DNA from: Dokdonella_A sp044227025
GTDB taxonomy: Bacteria; Pseudomonadota; Gammaproteobacteria; Xanthomonadales; Rhodanobacteraceae
NCBI RefSeq assembly: GCF_044227025.1
Contig: NZ_JBGAFX010000002.1
Span: 434,001-498,000 of the forward strand
Direction of reading: 5' to 3'
DNA length: 64,000 nucleotides
Numbering within the stretch: position 1 is the stretch's first letter; each line of letters starts with the position of its first letter. The notes beneath the pieces are model-generated. The model had not been told where the DNA came from. It worked only from the letters and a program-made list of their open reading frames with translations, and did no database searches. The translations under genes were made by a program, and so were the position numbers. Below are positions 53,591 to 64,000 of the stretch, piece by piece.

Positions 53591-55269
53591 ATCGCTGCCG
53601 GATCGCCTCCGGCGCGTGGCCGCAGGGCGAACACCACGATGCTGTCGTCTTCGTAGGCGGGTTGGCCCAGGCGCGACACGACCTTCGCCACGCACGCCGG
53701 CATGTCCGGCCATGCCACCGGCCAGGGGAAGTCCTTGCCGGGCGGCACGGTCCAGGGGTGCAGGCGCATCACCAGATAGTCCGCGCCCCAGGTCGCCCCG
53801 TCGAGGATGTCGGCGAGCCGCCCGATGCGGCTGAAGTGGTCGCCCGTCGCGGTGTACGGATACTCGTCCCACTCGCCGGCGCCGCACACCGGCGATGCCA
53901 GCGCGTACTTCACGTTCTGCCGATGGATCGACTGCAGCCACGGATCGGGCATGTAGTTCGAGTGCGCGCGTGCCGGGGTCTCGATCAGGGTGACGCTGGC
54001 GGGTGGTTTGCGCGCGAGGTCAAGCAGGAACGGCGAGACCGGCCCGAGCTGCAGCAGGGTGACGTACGGGTTCTCGGCCGGGTCATAGTCGTACTGGAAC
54101 AGCGCGTGTCCCATGAACTGGTTCGGCGTGTGATACCAGCGCGGCAGCGGGCCGCACACGACGAGGCCGGCGAGACACGCGGTTGCCAGCAACATGGCCA
54201 GAGGCTGCGCGCGCAAGCGTTCGAACAAGCCCGCGATTCCTTCGGCGACGAACAGCAGCAGGAACGGCAGCACCGGTACCGCATAGCGCACGAGCACCGC
54301 CGCATGCTGGATCCAGGCCGGACGCGCCGCGCACACGACGATGCCCCCGACCACCGCGGCCGACAGCACCAGCGCGGTCAACTCGCGCTCGGACCGCCAC
54401 AAGCGCCACACACCGGCTGCGAACAGCGCGGCGATGATCGCGCACAGCCACGCGTCGGCAACGCCGAACTGGATCAACACGCTGCGATACACGCTTTCCA
54501 GGGTCGGACTGTTCGCACCCGCCTTGCCCGCCATCGCGCTCCAGTCGTTGAGCAAGGGCGGACCAAGCGCCAGTGCGAGCGGCACGGCGACGAGCCATCC
54601 CAGCACGAACAACTGCCGCAGCGAACGCAACGCCTGCGCCCGCCTGTCGCGATCGAAACACGCACGCAGCTCGCCGAAGCCGTAATACGCGAACGGCCAC
54701 AGCGTGAACACCAGCGACAGCAAATGCGCCCAGCCGCCGAGGAAAGTCACGACGATGTAGGCGCCGGCCCATGCATGGCGGTTGGCGCGGCCTTCACGCC
54801 AGTTGCGGAACGCGACGAACGCGATGACGCCGAACAGGGCCAGCAAGGCGTACGGTCGCGCGGTGCGGCTGAAGTACACCAGCGACGGGGAAATCGCCAG
54901 CAGGCCGGTCCAGATTGCGCGCGTCGACAACGCAAGCCTTGAGCGCAGCAGCCACGGCGCGACCGGCAACAGGGCAATCCCCGCGACCAGCAGCGGCAGG
55001 TGCATCGCCCATTCGCTCAGCGCCGACTGCTCGTACAGCCACCGATACCAGAGCGTGAGTGGAATGCAGTAATCGGCGACTCCGAAATGGTCGGCGATCG
55101 CGGACATGTCGGCGCGGATGAGCATGCGCACCGCATGCCATTCGTCGTCGATGAGCATCTGCGAGCGCAGTTGCGACACGCGCAGGAAAATGCCGGCCAG
55201 CACCGCGGCCAGCGACAGCAACCACCACGGCCATGCTGCGCGCGCTGTCGACGTGCGTGGCGGCTTCAA
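53584..55269 (-). CDS. Membrane glycosyltransferase (GT39/ArnT-like, PMT fold)
   Basis: 561 aa from a TTG at 55269 that overlaps the upstream gene's stop (TTGA), with AAGGTGAG 8 bases upstream; an alternative GTG at 55335 would overlap the neighbour by 70 bp. About 11-12 hydrophobic segments and an early DDEWHAV motif near residue 40, the acidic residue pair in the first periplasmic loop used by GT-C enzymes to handle lipid-linked sugars. Periplasmic loop motifs near the C-terminus (HRQNVKYALASPVCGAG) are not assigned. Likely transfers sugar to lipid A, protein or a glycan; acceptor unknown. Confidence 0.8.
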   Translation of the reverse strand: MKPPRTSTARAAWPWWLLSLAAVLAGIFLRVSQLRSQMLIDDEWHAVRMLIRADMSAIADHFGVADYCIPLTLWYRWLYEQSALSEWAMHLPLLVAGIALLPVAPWLLRSRLALSTRAIWTGLLAISPSLVYFSRTARPYALLALFGVIAFVAFRNWREGRANRHAWAGAYIVVTFLGGWAHLLSLVFTLWPFAYYGFGELRACFDRDRRAQALRSLRQLFVLGWLVAVPLALALGPPLLNDWSAMAGKAGANSPTLESVYRSVLIQFGVADAWLCAIIAALFAAGVWRLWRSERELTALVLSAAVVGGIVVCAARPAWIQHAAVLVRYAVPVLPFLLLFVAEGIAGLFERLRAQPLAMLLATACLAGLVVCGPLPRWYHTPNQFMGHALFQYDYDPAENPYVTLLQLGPVSPFLLDLARKPPASVTLIETPARAHSNYMPDPWLQSIHRQNVKYALASPVCGAGEWDEYPYTATGDHFSRIGRLADILDGATWGADYLVMRLHPWTVPPGKDFPWPVAWPDMPACVAKVVSRLGQPAYEDDSIVVFALRPRAGGDPAAIH

Positions 55270-56033
55270 GTCCGACTCACCTTCGCGTCGCGCAGCGTGC
55301 GTAGGAACGGCGGCGAGCACACGCCCCAACGCCACAAACGGTACGACAGTGCGGTGCCGAGCACGCCGAACCCGTACACGACCGAGCGGTGGAAATTGAT
55401 CTCGCTCGCTTCGGGGAAATACTTGGTCGGGCAGGAAATCTCGCCGATGCGCTGGCCGAATGCATGCGCCTGCACCAGCATCTGGTTGTCGAACACGAAG
55501 TCGTCGGAGTTTGCGGCCAGCGGAAGCGTTTCCAGCACGCTGCGCGAGAAGGCACGGTAACCGGAATGGAACTCCGACAGCTTGGAACCGATCAACAGGT
55601 TCTCGACCGCGGTCAGTGCACGGTTGAACACATACTTGTACAACGGCATGCCGCCGGCAATCGCGGTATTGCCGAGGATGCGCGAGCCGATCACCACGTC
55701 GTACACACCCGAGGCGATCATCGCGGCCATCGCGGTGATCAGCTTCGGTTCGTACTGGTAATCCGGATGCAGCATCACGACGATGTCGGCTCCCTCTTCC
55801 AGCGCGAGCGCATAGCAGGTCTTCTGGTTGCCGCCGTAGCCGCGATTGGCAGGATGGCGGTGCGTGCGGATGCCGAGTGATTCGGCCACCGCGACGGTCG
55901 CATCATCGCTGGCGTCGTCGACCAGCAGCACGCAGTCGACGACGTCGTGCGGAATCGCCGCGTGGCATGCGGCAAGCGTCTTCTCCGCGTGGTACGCGGG
56001 CATCACCACGACGATTTTCTGACCGTGCAACAT
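55266..56033 (-). CDS. Family 2 glycosyltransferase (dolichyl-phosphate mannose synthase-like)
   Basis: 255 aa, soluble GT-A fold. Motifs VVVMPAYHAEKTLAACH, VDDASDDATVAVAE and MLHPDYQYEP (DxD-like metal site, about 84-95), then GSRILGNTAIAGGMPLYKYVFNR. It lacks the C-terminal membrane helices of some DPM synthases. It likely makes a polyprenyl-phosphate sugar donor used by the following membrane glycosyltransferase, with which it overlaps by 4 bp. A pairing of this kind is standard for lipid-linked sugar modification pathways. Confidence 0.9.
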   Translation of the reverse strand: MLHGQKIVVVMPAYHAEKTLAACHAAIPHDVVDCVLLVDDASDDATVAVAESLGIRTHRHPANRGYGGNQKTCYALALEEGADIVVMLHPDYQYEPKLITAMAAMIASGVYDVVIGSRILGNTAIAGGMPLYKYVFNRALTAVENLLIGSKLSEFHSGYRAFSRSVLETLPLAANSDDFVFDNQMLVQAHAFGQRIGEISCPTKYFPEASEINFHRSVVYGFGVLGTALSYRLWRWGVCSPPFLRTLRDAKVSRT

Positions 56034-56084
56034 GCGCGAACCGTCCGTTCCGATGACCGCGGGCGGCGCCTCGCGCGTGGATTC

Positions 56085-56161
56085 TGGCGACCCCGGCCCG
56101 ATTCGAACGGGCGACCTCGCCCTTAGGAGGGGCGCGCTCTATCCAGCTGAGCTACGGGGCC
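56085..56161 (-). tRNA. tRNA-Arg (anticodon CCT)
   Basis: The minus strand reads GGCCCCGTAGCTCAGCTGG..., a full 77-nt cloverleaf. The acceptor stem is GGCCCCG/CGGGGTC, the D-arm TAGCTCAGCTGGATAGAGC, the anticodon loop CTCCTAA (anticodon CCT, reading AGG), the T-arm GTTCGAATC, and a genome-encoded CCA end. It sits between the glycosyltransferase and dioxygenase genes. Confidence 0.97.
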
Positions 56162-56271
56162 GCAAACCCGGGCATTGTAGCGGCGTGCGCGCGAGCGGCC
56201 TACATATCCGGTGCGCGCGAACGCCGCTCCAAGCCTTGCAGCCGGACCACTTCACCGCCATATGCCGGGCC

Positions 56272-57111
56272 ATGGACGACAACCCCGCCCGCAATGCCTC
56301 CGCCCGGCGCATGCCAACCGTGTACCTGCCGCACGGCGGCGGTCCGTGTTTCTTCATGGACCCGCCGCCGCAGGCGCCGCAGACCTGGGACGGCATGGCC
56401 GCATACCTGCGTGGCCTCGCCGCGTCGATCGGCGAACGCCCGCGTGCCCTGCTGGTGGTGTCGGCACATTGGGAAACACCGCGGCCGACCGTCAACAGCG
56501 GCGCGGCGCCGGGCATGCTGTTCGACTACTACGGCTTTCCCGCGCACACGTACCAGCTTTCCTGGCCTGCGCCAGGATCGCCGCCACTGGCCGCCAAGGT
56601 GCGTGACCTGCTCCAGTCCGCCGGCATCGACTGCGACGAGGATGCGGCGCGCGGCTACGATCACGGCGTGTTCGTGCCCCTGCTGCTGGCGTGGCCGGAT
56701 GCCGACATCCCGACCACCCAACTTTCGCTGCAGGCCGGACTCGACCCGGCGGCGCATCTGGCAATCGGCAAGGCGCTGGAACCGCTGCGCGACGAGGGCG
56801 TGCTGATCATCGGCAGCGGCATGAGCTACCACAACCTGCGCGAGTTCTTCGCCGCCGATGCACGCGTGGTCGCCGACGCGGAGCAATTCGACACGGCCTT
56901 GACCGCGGCGCTGCTGGACCCTGTTCCGGCTGCACGCGAGGCGCAATTGATCCGCTGGAAGAGCCTGCCGGCCGCGCTCGCCGCGCATCCGCGCGCCGAG
57001 CATCTGCTGCCGCTGATGGTCGTGGCCGGTGCCGCGGGCAACGATCCCGGCCGGCGCATGTGGACCGGGCCGATCTTCGGCAAACCGGTCTCGGCGTTCC
57101 ATTTCGGCTGA
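56272..57111 (+). CDS. LigB/DODA-type class III extradiol dioxygenase
   Basis: 279 aa from ATG 56272. The 4,5-DOPA dioxygenase (YgiD-like) group is indicated by TVYLPHGGGPCFF (metal-binding His), LLVVSAHWETPRPTV, LFDYYGFPAHTYQLSWPAPG (with His), RGYDHGVFVPLLLAWP (His) and GSGMSYHNLREFF, at about residues 16, 62, 84, 128 and 182. It opens catechol-type rings with a non-heme iron. The natural substrate is unknown. A shorter start at MPTVYLP is possible. Confidence 0.88.
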   Translation: MDDNPARNASARRMPTVYLPHGGGPCFFMDPPPQAPQTWDGMAAYLRGLAASIGERPRALLVVSAHWETPRPTVNSGAAPGMLFDYYGFPAHTYQLSWPAPGSPPLAAKVRDLLQSAGIDCDEDAARGYDHGVFVPLLLAWPDADIPTTQLSLQAGLDPAAHLAIGKALEPLRDEGVLIIGSGMSYHNLREFFAADARVVADAEQFDTALTAALLDPVPAAREAQLIRWKSLPAALAAHPRAEHLLPLMVVAGAAGNDPGRRMWTGPIFGKPVSAFHFG

Positions 57112-57275
57112 CACGCCCGGCGAATCCTTCGACGCCCACGCTGCGCGCCCTTCGACTTCGCCCAGGACAGGTGCGGTCGGCGAGAACGGCCAAGCCAGGC
57201 ACCGCCCGCGGCCTGCTACAATCGCGGGTTTCGCGCATGCCAGCGCACCTCATATTTGAAACTGGAGCCGTTCCC

Positions 57276-58808
57276 ATGTCCGCGCAGATCCTCAAGGCCC
57301 TCGGCCTCGACCCGCTCAATTCCGGTACCTACCTCGGCAACGGCGAGTGGTCGAAGACGACTGATGCCGGCCTGCTGCAGTCGATCAATCCGACCACCAA
57401 CGAGGTGATCGCCGAGGTGCACGCCTCCAGCACGGCGGACTACGAGAAAGTCGTCACGCGCGCGCAGGCTGCGTTCCAGGTCTGGCGCACGACGCCGGCG
57501 CCGCGCCGTGGCGAGGCCATCCGTCTGTGCGGCGACGCTCTGCGCAAGCACAAGGACGCGCTCGGTTCGCTGGTCGCGCTCGAGATGGGCAAGAGCAAGC
57601 CGGAAGGAGACGGCGAAGTGCAGGAGATGATCGACATCGCCGACTTTGCGGTCGGCCAGTCGCGCATGCTGTACGGCTACACGATGCATTCGGAGCGCCC
57701 GGGGCATCGCATGTACGAGCAGTACCACCCGATCGGCCTGGTGGGAATCATCAGCGCGTTCAACTTCCCGGTCGCGGTGTGGGCGTGGAATTCGTTCCTC
57801 GCCGGGATCTGCGGCGACATCTGCATCTGGAAGCCGTCGAACAAGACGCCGCTGACCGCGATCGCGTCGATGAAGATCTGCAACGAGGCGCTCAAGGCCG
57901 GAGGATTCCCGGACATCTTCTTCCTGATCAATGACGCCGGCATCGAACTGGCGCAGCAGTTCGTCGACGATCCGCGCGTTCCGCTGATCAGCTTCACCGG
58001 CTCGACCCAGGTCGGCCGCGCGGTCGGCGAGCGCGTCGCGCGCCGCCTCGGTCGTTCGCTGCTCGAGCTCGGCGGCAACAACGCGATCATCCTCGACGAG
58101 ACCGCCGACCTGAAGCTGGCGATCCCCGGCATCGTGTTCGGCGCGGTCGGCACCGCCGGCCAGCGCTGCACCACCACGCGGCGCCTGATCGTGCACGAAT
58201 CGATCTACGACAACGTGCTGGCAACGCTGATCAAGGCGTACAAGCAGGTCGAAGGCAAGATCGGCGATCCGACCGACGCCGCGAACCTGATGGGCCCGCT
58301 GAACAGCCAGGCTGCCGTGCAGCAGTTCCTCGCCTCGATCGAGAAGGCGAAGGCCAGCGGCGGCAAGGTCGAGACCGGCGGCACTGTGATCGACCGCAAG
58401 GGCAACTTCGTGTTGCCGGCGATCGTCACCGGCCTCAACAACAGCGATGAGGTGGTGCAGCACGAGACGTTCGCGCCAATCCTGTACGTGATGAAATACA
58501 AGACGCTCGACCAGGCGATCGCAATGCAGAACGGCGTACCGCAGGGCCTGTCCTCGTCGATCTTCACGCAGAACCTGAAGGCGGCCGAGGCGTTCCTGTC
58601 GGCCGCCGGTTCCGACTGCGGCATCGCCAACGTCAACATCGGCACCAGCGGCGCCGAGATCGGCGGCGCGTTCGGCGGCGAGAAGGACACCGGCGGCGGC
58701 CGCGAATCCGGCTCGGATGCCTGGAAGGCCTACATGCGCCGCCAGACCAACACGATCAACTATTCCGATTCGCTGCCGCTGGCTCAGGGCATCAAGTTCG
58801 AATTCTGA
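57276..58808 (+). CDS. Aldehyde dehydrogenase, ALDH7-type (alpha-aminoadipate-semialdehyde dehydrogenase-like)
   Basis: 510 aa from ATG 57276 with GGAG 9 bases upstream. NAD+ site: FTGSTQVGRAVGERV and ELGGNNAIIL, the latter with the catalytic Glu; the nucleophile is the Cys of TAGQRCTTTRRL near residue 290. The phrase EQYHPIGLVGIISAFNFPVAVWAWN and the C-terminus GAFGGEKDTGGGRESGSDAWKAYMRRQTNTINYS are those of the ALDH7/AmaB group, which acts in lysine catabolism. Substrate not proven. Confidence 0.92.
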   Translation: MSAQILKALGLDPLNSGTYLGNGEWSKTTDAGLLQSINPTTNEVIAEVHASSTADYEKVVTRAQAAFQVWRTTPAPRRGEAIRLCGDALRKHKDALGSLVALEMGKSKPEGDGEVQEMIDIADFAVGQSRMLYGYTMHSERPGHRMYEQYHPIGLVGIISAFNFPVAVWAWNSFLAGICGDICIWKPSNKTPLTAIASMKICNEALKAGGFPDIFFLINDAGIELAQQFVDDPRVPLISFTGSTQVGRAVGERVARRLGRSLLELGGNNAIILDETADLKLAIPGIVFGAVGTAGQRCTTTRRLIVHESIYDNVLATLIKAYKQVEGKIGDPTDAANLMGPLNSQAAVQQFLASIEKAKASGGKVETGGTVIDRKGNFVLPAIVTGLNNSDEVVQHETFAPILYVMKYKTLDQAIAMQNGVPQGLSSSIFTQNLKAAEAFLSAAGSDCGIANVNIGTSGAEIGGAFGGEKDTGGGRESGSDAWKAYMRRQTNTINYSDSLPLAQGIKFEF

Positions 58809-58950
58809 TCTTGCATACCCGCACTGACGGCAAACGCGCGCGCATCCTGCGCGCGCCCCTGGGCGGCTGCGCACTGTGATAGGAACCATCCCTCCTGTAC
58901 GTACTTGATCACTGAAGGCGCTCGATCGCGAGCGCCATCGGATCATCGCC

Positions 58951-59454
58951 ATGTACAAGACTCTGCTGCTTCTCGCAGCGATCGCGCTGCTGACCGGCGC
59001 CGTGCTCGGCCAGCGCGCCACTGCCACGCCGGGTGCCGACGGCACGCTCCAGCGCGGGCGCTACCTCGTCACGATCGGCGGCTGCAACGACTGCCACACC
59101 GCCGGCTTCGCCCCGAGCGGCGGCAAGGTGGCGCAATCGCAATGGCTGCTCGGGGACACGCTCGGCTGGAACGGGCCGTGGGGCACCACCTATGCACCCA
59201 ACCTGCGCCTGCAGCTGGCCGGGATGGATGCGCCATCATTTCGCGTCTACGCACGTGCCCTCAAGGCGCGTCCACCGATGCCGTACTGGGCGCTCAACGC
59301 GATGAGCGACGACGACCTCGACGCCCTGCTCGCCTACGTCCAGTCACTCGGCCCTGCCGGCGCGCCTGCACCGGTCGCGCTGGCGCCCGGCGTCGCACCG
59401 CAGGGTCCGGTGGTGCGCTTTCCCGCACCGCTGCCGGAGGGCGCGATGCGCTGA
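58951..59454 (+). CDS. Secreted mono-heme c-type cytochrome
   Basis: 167 aa. N-terminal signal or anchor MYKTLLLLAAIALLTGAVLG. Heme attachment CNDCH (Cys45, Cys48, His49) in IGGCNDCHT, with Met110 (ARPPMPYW) as likely axial ligand. Such short cytochromes act as periplasmic electron carriers or as parts of dehydrogenases. It lies downstream of the aldehyde dehydrogenase but about 140 bp away, so joint function is only a possibility. Confidence 0.85.
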   Translation: MYKTLLLLAAIALLTGAVLGQRATATPGADGTLQRGRYLVTIGGCNDCHTAGFAPSGGKVAQSQWLLGDTLGWNGPWGTTYAPNLRLQLAGMDAPSFRVYARALKARPPMPYWALNAMSDDDLDALLAYVQSLGPAGAPAPVALAPGVAPQGPVVRFPAPLPEGAMR

Positions 59455-59550
59455 CGACCGGGCCGAGGCGCTCCCGGCGTCGGCAGCGTCGTTGATCCGC
59501 CGCGCGCATCTGACTACGCTTGCGCAGTCACCTTCCGCTTCGGATTCCCG

Positions 59551-59838
59551 ATGAACTCCATTCCTGCGCGCACCAGCACGATGGCCGTGCTGAGCCTGGT
59601 ATTCGGCATCGTCTGCTGGGTCGCCCTGCCGTTCATTGGCGCGCTCGCCGCGGTCATCTGCGGGCATTCGGCGCGTGGCGAGATCCGCCGCGCACCGCCC
59701 GGCACGATCGAAGGGGACGGCATGGCGCTCGCCGGCCTGATCCTCGGCTGGGTGCACCTGGTCCTGTGTATCCTCGCCGTGATGATGGTCATGCTCTTTC
59801 TCGGCGGCCTCGCGTTCTTCGCCGCACACGCGCACTGA
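59551..59838 (+). CDS. DUF4190-like small membrane protein
   Basis: 95 aa with two hydrophobic segments (TMAVLSLVFGIVCWVALPFIGALAAVICGH and MALAGLILGWVHLVLCILAVMMVMLFLGG) joined by a basic loop (SARGEIRRAP). The AVLSLVFGI...ICGHSARGEIRR pattern is the DUF4190 family, common in bacteria and of unknown function. It precedes pyrD by 2 bp and may be cotranscribed with it. Confidence 0.85.
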   Translation: MNSIPARTSTMAVLSLVFGIVCWVALPFIGALAAVICGHSARGEIRRAPPGTIEGDGMALAGLILGWVHLVLCILAVMMVMLFLGGLAFFAAHAH

Positions 59839-59840
59839 CC

Positions 59841-60875
59841 TTGTACGCGCTCGCCCGCCCATTGCTTTTCTGCCTCGACGCCGAGCGCGCGCATGATCTA
59901 GGCCTCGCCGCGATCGAGACCGCGTACCGCACCGGCACGAATCCGCTGCTCGCGGCGAAACCCAAGCCACTGCCGCTCGACACGCTCGGGCTGCGCTTCG
60001 ACAATCCGGTCGGCCTCGCCGCCGGGCTCGACAAGAATGGTGCGCACGTCGACGCACTCGCCTCGCTCGGCTTCGGCTTCATCGAGGTAGGCACGACGAC
60101 CCCGCGGGCGCAGGCCGGCAACCCGAAGCCGCGCATGTTCCGCCTGCCCGAGCACGAAGCGATCATCAACCGTCTCGGCTTCAACAACGGCGGCGTGGAT
60201 GCACTGGTGCGCAACGTCGAACGCGCGCGCTACGGCGGCGTGCTCGGCATCAACATCGGCAAGAACAAGGACACGCCGAACGAACGCGCGATCGACGACT
60301 ACCTGCACTGCCTCGAACGAGTGTACGCGCGCGCCAGCTACGTCACCGTGAACATCTCCTCCCCGAACACGCAGGGCCTGCGCGACCTGCAGGAGGAGGA
60401 AACCCTCAAGCGCTTCATCGGTACGCTGCGCGAAGCGCAGGAACGCCTCGGCGCGAAATGCGGCGCGCGCAAGCCGATGCTGCTGAAGATCGCGCCGGAC
60501 CTCTCGGATGCGGAACTCGACTCGATCGCGAGCGTGCTGAGCGCCGCGCGCATCGACGGCGTGATCTGCACCAACACCACCGTTGACCGCACGGGCGTCG
60601 CCGGCCACCGCCACGCAGCCGAGCCTGGCGGCCTGTCCGGCAAACCGGTATTCGCGAAATCGACCGCCGTGCTGCACGGCATGCACGAACGACTCGGGGA
60701 TTCCATCCCGCTCGTCGGCGTCGGGGGCATCGTGCGCGGCGCCGACGCCGTCGCCAAGTTCGACGCCGGTGCTGCACTGGTGCAGTTCTACAGCGGCATG
60801 ATCTTCCGCGGCCCGGCCCTGATCGGTGAATGCGTCGAAGCCTTGCGCACGCGTTCCGCCAGGGCACGCGCGTGA
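59841..60875 (+). CDS. pyrD: Dihydroorotate dehydrogenase (quinone)
   Basis: 344 aa from a TTG just after the DUF4190 stop; no ATG lies upstream in frame. This class 2 membrane-associated enzyme oxidises dihydroorotate to orotate with quinone as acceptor in pyrimidine synthesis. Motifs: NPVGLAAGLDKNGAHVDAL (FMN/substrate region), FNNGGVDAL, NISSPNTQGLRDLQ (about 167-180, with the catalytic-base Ser region), APDLSDAEL and the FMN phosphate loop LVGVGGIVRGADAVAKFDAGA. The stop overlaps the murB start by 4 bp. Confidence 0.94.
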   Translation: MYALARPLLFCLDAERAHDLGLAAIETAYRTGTNPLLAAKPKPLPLDTLGLRFDNPVGLAAGLDKNGAHVDALASLGFGFIEVGTTTPRAQAGNPKPRMFRLPEHEAIINRLGFNNGGVDALVRNVERARYGGVLGINIGKNKDTPNERAIDDYLHCLERVYARASYVTVNISSPNTQGLRDLQEEETLKRFIGTLREAQERLGAKCGARKPMLLKIAPDLSDAELDSIASVLSAARIDGVICTNTTVDRTGVAGHRHAAEPGGLSGKPVFAKSTAVLHGMHERLGDSIPLVGVGGIVRGADAVAKFDAGAALVQFYSGMIFRGPALIGECVEALRTRSARARA

Positions 60876-61927
60876 GCGGGTATCGCGTCGGCGCGGCGAT
60901 CGCCAGCGGCGACGGCTACACCATCGTCGAGAACGCATCCCTCAAGGGTCGCAACACGCTGCATGTCGCGGCGCGCGCGAATCTGCTCATCGACGTACGC
61001 AGGCCCGCGGCTCTCGGCGAATTGTTCGGCTACGCGATGCTGCGCACGCAGCCGCTGCTCGTGCTCGGCGAAGGCAGCAACATCCTGTTCACGCGCGACT
61101 GGCCGGGCGTCGCGCTATCGATCGCCGCGCTCGGCATTCGTGTGGTGGATGACGAGGACGATCATGCGCGGATCCGCGTCGAAGGCGGCGAGAACTGGAA
61201 CGACTTCGTGCGCTGGTCGCTCGCGCACGGTTATGTCGGTCTCGAAAACCTCGTGCTTATTCCCGGCACGGTCGGCGCTGCGCCGATCCAGAACATCGGC
61301 GCGTACGGCACCGAAGTACGCGAATTCATCGCGGCGGTCGAGGTCTGGGACCGCCATGCAGGCCAACTGGTGATGCTGTCGAATGCCGACTGTGCCTTCG
61401 CCTACCGCGACTCGCTGTTCAAGCGAGATCGTGATCGCTATGTGGTCACGGCGGTCGAGTTCGCGTTGCCGCGAACGCGTGCGCTGCGCATCGACTACGC
61501 CGGCGTGCGCGAAGAACTCGCGGCGATGGGCGTAGCCATGCCCTCCGCGCCAAGCGTCGCCGAGGCGATCGCCCGGATCCGCACGCGCAAGCTGCCCAAT
61601 CCCGCACTGCTCGGCAACGCCGGCAGTTTCTTCAAGAATCCGCTGGTCGATACGGCGCAGGCCGATGCCCTGCTCGCGAAGCATCCCGGGCTGCCGGCAT
61701 GGCCCGCAGGCGATCGAAGCAAGTTGTCCGCGGCGTGGCTGATCGAGGCCTGCGGGTTCAAGGGCCTGCGTGACGGTGACGCCGGCATCGCCGCCCAGCA
61801 CGCGCTGGTGCTGGTCAACCACGGCAACGCCAGCGGCGCGCAGCTGTGGGCGTTCGCAGAACGCGTGCGGGCGGCGGTACGCGATCGGTTCGGCGTCGAA
61901 CTGGAGCCGGAGCCCGTTGTGATTTGA
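60872..61927 (+). CDS. murB: UDP-N-acetylmuramate dehydrogenase (MurB)
   Basis: 351 aa from a GTG that overlaps the pyrD stop (GTGA). Cytoplasmic FAD enzyme that reduces UDP-GlcNAc-enolpyruvate to UDP-MurNAc. It shows the FAD-binding LVLGEGSNILFTRDWPG, GTVGAAPIQNIGAYGTEV, the catalytic Ser of LLGNAGSFFKNP and the C-terminal Glu of ELEPEPVVI, all of the type I (E. coli-like) enzyme. Gene coupling to pyrD is tight. Confidence 0.94.
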   Translation: MSGYRVGAAIASGDGYTIVENASLKGRNTLHVAARANLLIDVRRPAALGELFGYAMLRTQPLLVLGEGSNILFTRDWPGVALSIAALGIRVVDDEDDHARIRVEGGENWNDFVRWSLAHGYVGLENLVLIPGTVGAAPIQNIGAYGTEVREFIAAVEVWDRHAGQLVMLSNADCAFAYRDSLFKRDRDRYVVTAVEFALPRTRALRIDYAGVREELAAMGVAMPSAPSVAEAIARIRTRKLPNPALLGNAGSFFKNPLVDTAQADALLAKHPGLPAWPAGDRSKLSAAWLIEACGFKGLRDGDAGIAAQHALVLVNHGNASGAQLWAFAERVRAAVRDRFGVELEPEPVVI

Positions 61928-62011
61928 GGGCTGAGGGCGCGATCACAGAGTGCGATGGCAGAACGTGAATAATCATGCTATTCCATCGTCACGATTTCGC
62001 CGGAGCCATCC

Positions 62012-63868
<1,857 letters not shown>

Positions 63869-63874
63869 GGACGC

Positions 63875-64000
63875 CATGACCGCATTCAATCGCCGCGACT
63901 TCCTCAAGGGCTGCTGCGTCAGCGCCGTCGCCGCAGGCAGCGGCAGCCGTGCCCATGCCTGGTTCACGCCGCCGCAACTGTTGCCGGCGACCGCGACCAA
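63875..64000 (+). CDS. DUF1501 family protein, N-terminal fragment (runs off the right edge)
   Basis: The first 42 codons are visible. The start MTAFNRRDFLKGCCVSAVAA is a Tat-type signal (RRDFLKG). It begins 7 bp after the DUF1800 stop, with GAGG just upstream. DUF1501 proteins are exported partners of DUF1800 proteins. The call rests on this signal and gene order only, since the catalytic-like region lies outside the window. Confidence 0.7.

Noticed and set aside
55269..55335. GTG start of the membrane glycosyltransferase 66 bp upstream
   Set aside because: It would overlap the previous gene by 70 bp and add a hydrophilic stretch; the TTG with AAGGTGAG upstream and a 4-bp overlap fits better.

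Overview
The window looks like chromosome of a GC-rich gammaproteobacterium of the Xanthomonadales (Lysobacterales), most likely Rhodanobacteraceae and possibly Dokdonella-like. This is inferred from gene content (efpL, hutU/hutG, a Fur-type feo locus, a leucine-degradation set, C13 and S8 peptidases), from dense families of short palindromic repeats whose units read TGTGGGAGCGG...CGATGCT, and from a set of secreted proteins that share a very short C-terminal tail of the form IFxxGF(D/E). The organism was not identified by any search.

Layout. 0-4 kb: two divergent secreted proteins, a beta-helix protein cut by the left edge and a delta-60/leucine-rich-repeat fusion. 4.05-4.39 kb: an unusual array of sixteen 21-bp units, most built on a small palindrome whose arms vary together. 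4.5-10.7 kb: PAP2-type phosphatase, small hypothetical genes, a GFA-family protein, a membrane protein and a secreted glycosidase-like protein. 10.7-15.2 kb: accessory patch. An intact IS3-family element (11183-12485, 3-bp target duplication) has split the signal-peptide region of a small secreted protein. Next to it lies an AT-richer two-gene operon, an AAA ATPase plus a TOPRIM-like protein, which has the architecture of an anti-phage module. 15.4-25.3 kb: histidine degradation (hutU, hutG) interleaved with repeats and three more tail-bearing secreted proteins.

25.3-27.9 kb: the iron-uptake operon feoA-feoB-small Cys-rich membrane protein under a Fur-box-like promoter, with a palindromic repeat inserted in frame inside feoB. 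27.9-28.6 kb: nested repeats. 28.7-35.5 kb: leucine/isovalerate catabolism genes liuC, liuD and liuE with unrelated genes between them; liuA and liuB are not in the window. 35.5-36.2 kb: a large imperfect inverted-repeat element. 36.4-43.9 kb: cyanophycinase-like protein, GNAT, S8 peptidase, SDR, efpL and NUDIX. 44-47.3 kb: two APC amino-acid permeases separated by a strong terminator and a 48-bp tandem repeat. 47.4-52 kb: rmuC, HiPIP, and the methionine-salvage genes mtnB-mtnD-(PH-domain protein)-mtnC. 52-56 kb: membrane C13 peptidase, two envelope glycosyltransferases and tRNA-Arg(CCT). 56-64 kb: LigB-type dioxygenase, ALDH7-type aldehyde dehydrogenase, cytochrome c, DUF4190 protein, pyrD-murB, and a DUF1800/DUF1501 pair cut by the right edge.

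The most interesting signals are the shared C-terminal tail on six otherwise unrelated secreted proteins, the covarying 21-bp palindrome array, and the ATPase/TOPRIM operon. No database search was run; family names come from recognised motifs and are graded by confidence.
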